Origin: Flavobacterium fluviale
Lineage (GTDB): Bacteria; Bacteroidota; Bacteroidia; Flavobacteriales; Flavobacteriaceae
Length of the DNA: 64,000 nucleotides
Assembly (NCBI RefSeq): GCF_003312915.1
Contig: NZ_CP030261.1
Span: 930,001-994,000, forward strand
Direction of reading: 5' to 3'
Shown here: one piece after another, positions 59,324 to 64,000 of the stretch
Position numbering within the stretch: position 1 is the stretch's first letter
How the letters are laid out: each line of letters begins with the position of its first letter
Notes under the pieces: model-generated
What the model was told of the DNA's origin: nothing
What the model saw: only the letters and a program-made list of their open reading frames with translations
Database searches by the model: none
Translations under genes and position numbers: made by a program

Positions 59324-60331
59324 ATGAGTTCAGACAAAGAAGCCAAATTAAAAGCGCTGCAATTAACGCTTGACAAACTTGACAAAACATACGGAAAAGG
59401 AACCGTAATGAAAATGGGCGACAAAGCCATTGTGGAGGTAGAAACGATTTCTTCAGGTTCACTTGGTGTTGATTTAGCTCTTGGAGTAAATGGTTATCCT
59501 AAAGGAAGAATTATTGAAATATATGGTCCAGAATCTTCTGGAAAAACTACTTTGACGCTTCACGCAATTGCAGAAGCTCAAAAAGCTGGAGGTATTGCTG
59601 CCTTTATCGATGCGGAGCACGCTTTTGATAGAAACTATGCTGAAAAACTTAATGTTGATATCGAGAATTTAATTATTTCACAGCCAGATAATGGGGAACA
59701 AGCATTAGAAATTGCTGAAAACTTAATTCGTTCAGGAGCAATTGATATTGTTGTAATTGACTCGGTTGCTGCGTTAACTCCAAAAAGTGAAATTGAAGGT
59801 GAAATGGGAGATTCTAAAATGGGTCTACACGCACGTTTAATGTCTCAAGCTTTGAGAAAACTTACTGGAACTATCAGTAAAACAAATTGTACTGTTTTCT
59901 TTATCAATCAGCTTCGTGAAAAAATTGGCGTAATGTTCGGAAATCCAGAAACTACAACTGGGGGTAATGCACTTAAATTTTACGCTTCTGTGCGTCTAGA
60001 CATTCGTCGTTCTGCACAAATCAAAGACGGCGAAAACGTAATTGGTAACAGAACAAAAGTAAAAATCGTTAAAAACAAAGTAGCACCGCCTTTTAGAACT
60101 GCAGAATTTGACATTATGTATGGTGAAGGAGTTTCTAAAACAGGTGAAATTTTAGATTTAGCTGTAGAATTTGATATCGTTAAAAAAGCAGGATCTTGGT
60201 TCAGCTATGGAGATACAAAATTAGGACAAGGTCGTGATGCTGTTAAAACTTTAATTAAAGATAATCCAGAACTTGCTGACGAACTTGAAGTTAAAATTAA
60301 AGAACATATAAAAGAACTGGCAAACGCCTAA
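59324..60331 (+). CDS. recA: RecA recombinase
   Basis: RecA catalyses homologous strand exchange and triggers the SOS response where present. The 335-aa protein is full length with Walker A GPESSGKT at residues 68-75, Walker B '...[12 protein letters not shown]', the L1/L2 loops and the '[19 protein letters not shown]' segment. It ends in a short acidic tail shorter than that of E. coli. No LexA-type box was recognised upstream, and a terminator follows at 60363-60400. Confidence 0.98.
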   Translation: MSSDKEAKLKALQLTLDKLDKTYGKGTVMKMGDKAIVEVETISSGSLGVDLALGVNGYPKGRIIEIYGPESSGKTTLTLHAIAEAQKAGGIAAFIDAEHAFDRNYAEKLNVDIENLIISQPDNGEQALEIAENLIRSGAIDIVVIDSVAALTPKSEIEGEMGDSKMGLHARLMSQALRKLTGTISKTNCTVFFINQLREKIGVMFGNPETTTGGNALKFYASVRLDIRRSAQIKDGENVIGNRTKVKIVKNKVAPPFRTAEFDIMYGEGVSKTGEILDLAVEFDIVKKAGSWFSYGDTKLGQGRDAVKTLIKDNPELADELEVKIKEHIKELANA

Positions 60332-60362
60332 TCTGAAATAAGTCAAAAAATGACTAATCTAA

Positions 60363-60400
60363 ACCCGGGTAGACTTAAAAATCTATCCGGATTTTTTTTT
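60363..60400 (+). terminator. Terminator after recA
   Basis: CGGGTAGA pairs with TCTATCCGG around an AAAA-rich loop, followed by a run of T, 32 bp after the recA stop. Confidence 0.88.
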
Positions 60401-60416
60401 GAATTAATTTAAATTG

Positions 60417-60612
60417 TAACGCAACCTTTTCGGAAAAAGCCCATCTAATAAAAAAGCAGGGTTTCCAAATTGGCAAAGCCATAAATCAATTTGGGCTTTT
60501 TTATGAATTTAGGTTGGTTGGTTATTTGAACAGAAATCCGTTAGTTTACTCATACTAACGGATTTTTATCAATTTTTTTACTTTTCTTTACCCAGTGACG
60601 CAACCTTTTTTA
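60417..60612. other. Stacked hairpins and ACGCAACCTTTT motifs downstream of recA
   Basis: Two further hairpins with T tracts lie at about 60464-60500 (CCAAATTG/CAATTTGG) and 60534-60577 (a 12-bp stem, AAATCCGTTAGT/ACTAACGGATTT). The motif ACGCAACCTTTT occurs at 60419 and again at 60598. There is no convincing gene between them; a small RNA or remnants are possible. Confidence 0.6.
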
Positions 60613-60694
60613 TTTTCCTTCATCTATAATAATGTGACGTTAACTTGAGTTATTAATTTAAACTCTTTATTATCAACCATTAATATTTTTAGCC

Positions 60695-60790
60695 ATGAAA
60701 GAAAAAATAGAATTGTTGTACAATAAAAACCGAAGAAAAACCAAATTGAAATTTAAAAAAGTATTGCGTTTTATTTCAGAGAAGATAATT
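60695..60790 (+). CDS. Very short basic open reading frame (31 aa), uncertain
   Basis: ATG at 60695 opens a 31-codon frame encoding a very basic peptide (many Lys/Arg, 'NKNRRKTKLKFKK') with no membrane segment. It is preceded by an ACGCAACCTTTT motif at 60598 and followed by a strong hairpin near 60835-60868. It could be a real small protein or a leader, but length alone gives little support. Confidence 0.35.
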
Positions 60791-60834
60791 CATAGATAAG
60801 TTTTGAATAAAAATGGGGGTTTTTAATTCAAAAC

Positions 60835-60868
60835 AAAAGCCGGCAGATTTAAGAATCTGCCGGCTTTT
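60835..60868. terminator. Bidirectional terminator upstream of plsC copy 2
   Basis: The palindromic stem CCGGCAGATT/AATCTGCCGG closes a 4-nt loop, with A and T tracts outside. It lies 8 bp from the stop of the minus-strand acyltransferase gene and can terminate from either side. Confidence 0.9.
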
Positions 60869-60875
60869 GTGTTTA

Positions 60876-61622
60876 TTATTTGGACTTCTCAAAATCAATT
60901 AATCCATCATAAATAATATTTCTAACTTGATCTTTTAGTTCTTTTCTATTATCAATAGTCCTATTTTTTGTTTCTATGAAAGGGAGAACTTTAACACGCA
61001 TTCGGCCAGGACTTCCGCTTAGAAAAGTGTACGAAAAACGTTCTTTGTTATCTGCAAAAACTATTGGCACAATCGGAATTTGATGATCGATTGCAAGTCT
61101 GAAGGCACCGTCTTTAAACTCGTCCAACAAAATACTTTCATCGTCTGGCACTCCGCCTTCGGGGAAAATACAAATACTCAAACCTTGATTTAAACGGCTT
61201 TGAGCTCTTTTAAAAACTTCATTTTTACTTCTTGAAGAACTTCTGTCAACCAAAATACAAGTTCTTTTATAGAAAAATCCAAAAAGCGGAATCTTTACAA
61301 GTTCCTTTTTACCCACAAAAACAAACGGATTTTTAATTATGGCCAGCATAAGCATAATATCTGTCATTGAGGTGTGGTTGGCCACAATCATATAACTTTT
61401 GCCTTTAATGAGCTTCTGTTCGCGTTTTACGGTGTAATAAAAACCCATTCCGAAAAGAATAAATTTAGCCCAGATACGAGCCATTTTAAAAAAATAGGGA
61501 TAACCTTTCTCAGAGATAATAGAAATCAGTAAAAAAGGCAGCATAAGCAAAATCGGAATGGCCATTAAAATGTAAAACCAAATACGCCATAAAACCCAAA
61601 AAGCAATTTTAAATATTTTCAT
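60876..61622 (-). CDS. 1-acyl-sn-glycerol-3-phosphate acyltransferase, copy 2
   Basis: A second PlsC-like enzyme of 248 aa, diverged from the one at 18888. It has an N-terminal hydrophobic segment (~5-30), the catalytic NHxxxxD motif in 'VANHTSMTDIMLM', 'FPEGGVPDDES' and 'GAFRLAIDHQIPIVPIVF'. It should acylate lysophosphatidate or a related acceptor in the membrane. The gene stands between the terminator at 60835 and the inverted-repeat unit at 61689-62316. Confidence 0.93.
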   Translation of the reverse strand: MKIFKIAFWVLWRIWFYILMAIPILLMLPFLLISIISEKGYPYFFKMARIWAKFILFGMGFYYTVKREQKLIKGKSYMIVANHTSMTDIMLMLAIIKNPFVFVGKKELVKIPLFGFFYKRTCILVDRSSSRSKNEVFKRAQSRLNQGLSICIFPEGGVPDDESILLDEFKDGAFRLAIDHQIPIVPIVFADNKERFSYTFLSGSPGRMRVKVLPFIETKNRTIDNRKELKDQVRNIIYDGLIDFEKSK

Positions 61623-61688
61623 AGTTTCAAAAGTAAGAAAACAGAAATGAATTTAATAAAGTTTTTTATTTTCCTAAGCTCGTTGCTT

Positions 61689-61769
61689 TTTTAACGCAGA
61701 GCGCGCAAAAGGCTTCGCAAAGGAAAGAAGTTCTTTGAGAGATTGCTTTGCAATGAGTTCACTAAACTT
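61689..61769. repeat. Left arm of ~80-bp inverted repeats around the GxxExxY gene
   Basis: This arm (TTTTAACGCAGAG..GCGCAAA..TCGCAAAGGAAA..GAGATTGCTTTGCAAT..AGTTCACTAA) matches the reverse complement of 62231-62316 over about 80 bp with few mismatches and one length difference. It ends 4 bp before the stop codon of the GxxExxY gene. Confidence 0.85.
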
Positions 61770-61772
61770 TAT

Positions 61773-62150
61773 TTATAAATTATTTACAACTCTTCTAATA
61801 CCATTTTTTAAAAGACTTTCACTGAAATTTATAAGAAGCCCGAGTTTAAAATTTCCTAACTTCAAATAGGTTAATGTTTGTGCCAAATGGTTAACAGTAA
61901 GTGATTCTACGCTTTTTATCTCGATTAGAAATTTGTTTTCAACAAGCAAATCAACGCGGTACCCACAATCAAGTTTAACTTCTTCAAAAACTAATGGCAG
62001 AGATTTCTCTTTCTCAACAAGAAGTCCGCGTTGTTTAATTTTATAAAATAAACATTCTTTATACACATTCTCTAATAAAACTGGTTCCAATTTTTTATGA
62101 ATTTCAATTGCTAACCCAATTACAATATTTGACATTTCGTTTTCTGTCAT
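61773..62150 (-). CDS. GxxExxY protein, PD-(D/E)XK nuclease-like
   Basis: With the ATG at 62150 this is a 125-aa protein of the GxxExxY family. It has Glu16 in 'GLAIEIHKKL', the family motif at 'VLLENVY' (24-30) where the usual first Gly is Val, and a nuclease-type signature: Asp67 in 'GYRVDLLVENKF' and Glu77-x-Lys79 in 'LIEIKSV'. The family is found in many copies in some genomes and its function is not established; endonuclease activity is inferred from these residues. The TTG at 62165 is rejected as a start since it lies in the -7 element 62163-62170. The whole gene is enclosed by ~80-bp inverted repeats. Confidence 0.85.
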   Translation of the reverse strand: MTENEMSNIVIGLAIEIHKKLEPVLLENVYKECLFYKIKQRGLLVEKEKSLPLVFEEVKLDCGYRVDLLVENKFLIEIKSVESLTVNHLAQTLTYLKLGNFKLGLLINFSESLLKNGIRRVVNNL

Positions 62151-62162
62151 ACTAAAAGGAGT

Positions 62163-62170
62163 CAAAATTA
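62163..62170 (-). promoter_or_regulatory. -7 promoter element of the GxxExxY gene
   Basis: Minus-strand TAATTTTG matches TAnnTTTG and lies inside the inverted-repeat pair. Its TTG is the false start of the longer frame. Confidence 0.6.
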
Positions 62171-62230
62171 TAAATATTTTCTTATAATTTAAATAATGGG
62201 TTTTAATTTAAGACTACTTTACATAAGATG

Positions 62231-62316
62231 AAGCTTAGTGAACTTATTGCAAAGCAATCTCTAGGAAATAAAACTCATTTCCTTTGCGAAAACCCTTTGC
62301 GCACTCTGCGTTAAAA
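62231..62316. repeat. Right arm of ~80-bp inverted repeats around the GxxExxY gene
   Basis: The arm is the inverted partner of 61689-61769. It is followed at 62336-62400 by two further degenerate copies of its outer part (CTTTGC.CACTTTGCGGTTAA and CATTTGCAGTTAAG), so the right side has a small tandem of decayed arms running up to trpS. Confidence 0.85.
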
Positions 62317-62411
62317 TGACTCACAAAAAAAACAAAACATTGCGATAAACCTTTGCACACTTTGCGGTTAAAAAAAACATCACGACATTTGCAGTTAAGA
62401 AAAAATCTAGA

Positions 62412-63386
62412 ATGGCAAAAATACTTACGGGTGTTCAAAGTACAGGAACACCGCATTTAGGAAATTTATTAGGAGCAATTATTCCAGCAATCGAATTGTC
62501 CAACAATCCGGATAACGAATCTTATTTGTTTATTGCTGATTTACATTCGATTACTCAGATTAAAGATGGAAAAACTTTAAGGGAAAACACCTACAGCACG
62601 GCTGCGGCTTGGCTTGCATGTGGTTTAAATCCTGAAAAAGTGACTTTCTACCGACAATCTGATGTGGTACAGACTACTGAATTGACTTGGTATTTAAGCT
62701 GTTTTTTTCCTTTTCAAAGATTGACTTTAGCACACTCTTTCAAAGATAAAGCCGATCGTTTAGACGATGTTAACGCTGGACTTTTTACCTATCCGATGTT
62801 AATGGCTGCAGATATTTTATTGTATGATGCTGAATTTGTTCCCGTTGGAAAAGATCAGCTGCAGCATTTAGAAATTACTCGTGATGTTGCTTCTCGATTC
62901 AACCATCAAATGGGAGAAACTTTTGTACTTCCTGAAGCTAAGATTCAAGAAAACATTATGCTGATTCCTGGTACAAACGGAGGAAAAATGAGTAAATCTG
63001 CTAATAATATTATTAATATTTTCTTGGATGATAAGGCATTACGCAAACAGGTAATGAGTATTGAAACCGACAGTACACCGCTTGAAGAACCGAAAAATCC
63101 AGATACTTGTAATGCATTTGCTATTTATTCTTTATTAGGAAATGAAGAACAGATCGCAGAAATGAGAGCAAACTATTTAGGCGGAAATTATGGTTACGGC
63201 CACGCCAAACAAGCTTTGCTTGAATTGATTACTGAGAAATTTAAAACAGAAAGAGAAAAATACAATTACTACATTAACAACCTTGACGAAGTAGATTCTT
63301 TACTTAAAAAAGGTGCAGCAAAAGCTTCAGTTATTGCTGACGGAGTTTTAGCAAAAGTTAGAGAGGTTCTTGGATTTAGTAAATAA
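62412..63386 (+). CDS. trpS: Tryptophan-tRNA ligase
   Basis: TrpS charges tRNA-Trp using ATP. The 324-aa protein has the class I signature in 'GTPHLGNLLGA' (HIGH-like, His15), the KMSKS motif at Lys192-Ser196 in 'NGGKMSKSANN', and core segments 'SYLFIADLHSIT' and 'TYPMLMAADILLYDAEFVPVG'. It is full length. No promoter could be assigned because the repeat arm tandem runs to within ~10 bp of the start; no T-box-like leader was recognised. Confidence 0.97.
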   Translation: MAKILTGVQSTGTPHLGNLLGAIIPAIELSNNPDNESYLFIADLHSITQIKDGKTLRENTYSTAAAWLACGLNPEKVTFYRQSDVVQTTELTWYLSCFFPFQRLTLAHSFKDKADRLDDVNAGLFTYPMLMAADILLYDAEFVPVGKDQLQHLEITRDVASRFNHQMGETFVLPEAKIQENIMLIPGTNGGKMSKSANNIINIFLDDKALRKQVMSIETDSTPLEEPKNPDTCNAFAIYSLLGNEEQIAEMRANYLGGNYGYGHAKQALLELITEKFKTEREKYNYYINNLDEVDSLLKKGAAKASVIADGVLAKVREVLGFSK

Positions 63387-63507
63387 AATTCATCTCAAAT
63401 AAATTTAAACGTTGATCAAAATCAAAATTGGTCAGCGTTTTTTTTTGAAACATATCTGAATATTTTTTTGTAACTTCATCTATATTAATCTTTTAAAAAA
63501 CAAAAAG

Positions 63508-63633
63508 ATGGATAAATATATTGAAGATTACGATGTACCACCTTACTTATTTCAAATCCTAAATATCCTTTTTGGGATTCTGCTCCTTTATATTCTTTAC
63601 AGATTATATAAACACTTTAAGAACAAAAAATAG
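63508..63633 (+). CDS. Small single-pass membrane protein, unknown
   Basis: A 41-aa product with an acidic start ('DKYIEDYDVPPY'), a transmembrane helix (~14-31, 'LFQILNILFGILLLYILY') and a basic tail ('RLYKHFKNKK'), a classic signal-anchor layout with positive-inside tail. It lies between trpS and the convergent dprA end. The shape is convincing, but it is short and I do not recognise the family. Confidence 0.6.
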   Translation: MDKYIEDYDVPPYLFQILNILFGILLLYILYRLYKHFKNKK

Positions 63634-63644
63634 GATTTTCTGCG

Positions 63645-64000
63645 TTAAATAGCTTCAAAAAGTTTTCCCGGAAGAGGCCTAATAATCCCTTTGAGTTCCA
63701 TATTTATTAGAATTCCAGACATTTTATAAATAGGAAAATTACATTCGACAGCAATAATATCTAATAATTCTTTTCCATTTTTTAAAAGGAAATCATAGAT
63801 CTTTTGTTCGTCAGGTTCTAGTTCTACAAAGAGCTGTTTTTGAATGTTTTTAGGTTTCTCCTTAAGATCCCAATTCAGCATATAAATTAAATCCGCTGCA
63901 TCAGTTATAACATTTGCTTTCTGCATCTTAATCAAGTTATTACATCCTTGACTGTACTTATCGGTGATTCTTCCAGGAACGGCAAAAACATCTCGGTTAT
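63645..64000 (-). CDS. dprA: DNA-processing protein A (DprA), C-terminal part
   Basis: The minus strand is open from 63645 to the window edge, so only the C-terminal ~118 codons are present. The start lies outside; an apparent frame start at 63935 is a TTG inside the gene. The segment 'NRDVFAVPGRITDKYSQGCN' is the end of the DprA Rossmann-like domain, followed by 'NLIKMQKANVITDAADLIYM' and a DprA-type winged-helix end. DprA binds single-stranded DNA and loads RecA during natural transformation. It is convergent with the small membrane protein gene. Confidence 0.9.
   Translation of the reverse strand, partial: NRDVFAVPGRITDKYSQGCNNLIKMQKANVITDAADLIYMLNWDLKEKPKNIQKQLFVELEPDEQKIYDFLLKNGKELLDIIAVECNFPIYKMSGILINMELKGIIRPLPGKLFEAI

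Noticed and set aside
62244..62456. 70-codon minus-strand frame over the right repeat arm
   Set aside because: Its Cys/Phe-rich product arises from the repeat arm and it runs antisense into trpS.
1..64000. CRISPR array, tRNA/rRNA genes, prophage or transposase
   Set aside because: No direct repeat-spacer pattern, no clover-leaf or CCA-end pattern, and no transposase, integrase or phage protein family was recognised by eye; a covariance-model scan would be needed to exclude small RNAs.

Overview
The window looks like chromosomal DNA of a gliding Flavobacterium (Bacteroidota), probably near F. johnsoniae. It is AT-rich, has Bacteroidota-type -7 promoter elements (TAnnTTTG) upstream of many genes, carries type IX secretion system (T9SS) cargo and PorP/SprF proteins, and holds a giant SprB-type gliding adhesin inside a sprC-sprD-sprB-sprF gene order. 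No tRNA, rRNA, CRISPR array, prophage or intact insertion sequence was seen. Genus and gene-name assignments rest on recognition of protein families, not on a search.

Layout. 1-2 kb: a two-gene exported/lipoprotein operon, truncated at the left edge. 2.2-4.6 kb: hemB, an exported unknown and a lipoprotein cytochrome c. 4.6-4.9 kb: a non-coding cluster of palindromic repeats. 4.9-9.2 kb: two tandem M13 metallopeptidases with duplicated promoters. 9.4-12.7 kb: a SCO1-type copper protein and a feoA-feoB-small Cys-rich protein ferrous iron operon. 13.1-16.9 kb: a collagen-like/YadA-like/S74 surface protein followed by a T9SS type B cargo protein. 17-19.7 kb: HD hydrolase, acyl-ACP desaturase and PlsC acyltransferase, all on the minus strand. 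19.9-23.7 kb: rnpA, a DUF4349 lipoprotein, a CtpA protease and an OmpA-type gene split by an apparent one-base deletion. 23.7-29.2 kb: ElaA-type acetyltransferase, DUF1579 and DUF4837 lipoproteins, a LysM lytic transglycosylase and pgk.

29.4-56.6 kb: a minus-strand block of seven genes reading from 56.6 down to 29.4 kb: small exported unknown, beta-helix-like protein, small exported unknown, sprC, sprD, sprB (17.7 kb, 5899 aa) and sprF. Together they should build and export the mobile surface adhesin filament used in gliding; SprB carries a type B C-terminal signal and the PorP/SprF-type domains of SprD and SprF are its likely export partners. SprB contains a higher-order repeat with a period near 1.8 kb. 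57-60.3 kb: holB (delta prime), a DoxX-like protein, an acyl-CoA thioesterase and recA. 60.3-64 kb: stacked terminator-like hairpins and a 31-aa reading frame, a second PlsC, a GxxExxY nuclease-fold gene enclosed by ~80-bp inverted repeats, trpS, a 41-aa membrane protein and the end of dprA.

Several starts were corrected. At four genes the longest reading frame begins at a TTG that is the last three bases of a TAnnTTTG promoter element, so the first ATG downstream is the credible start.
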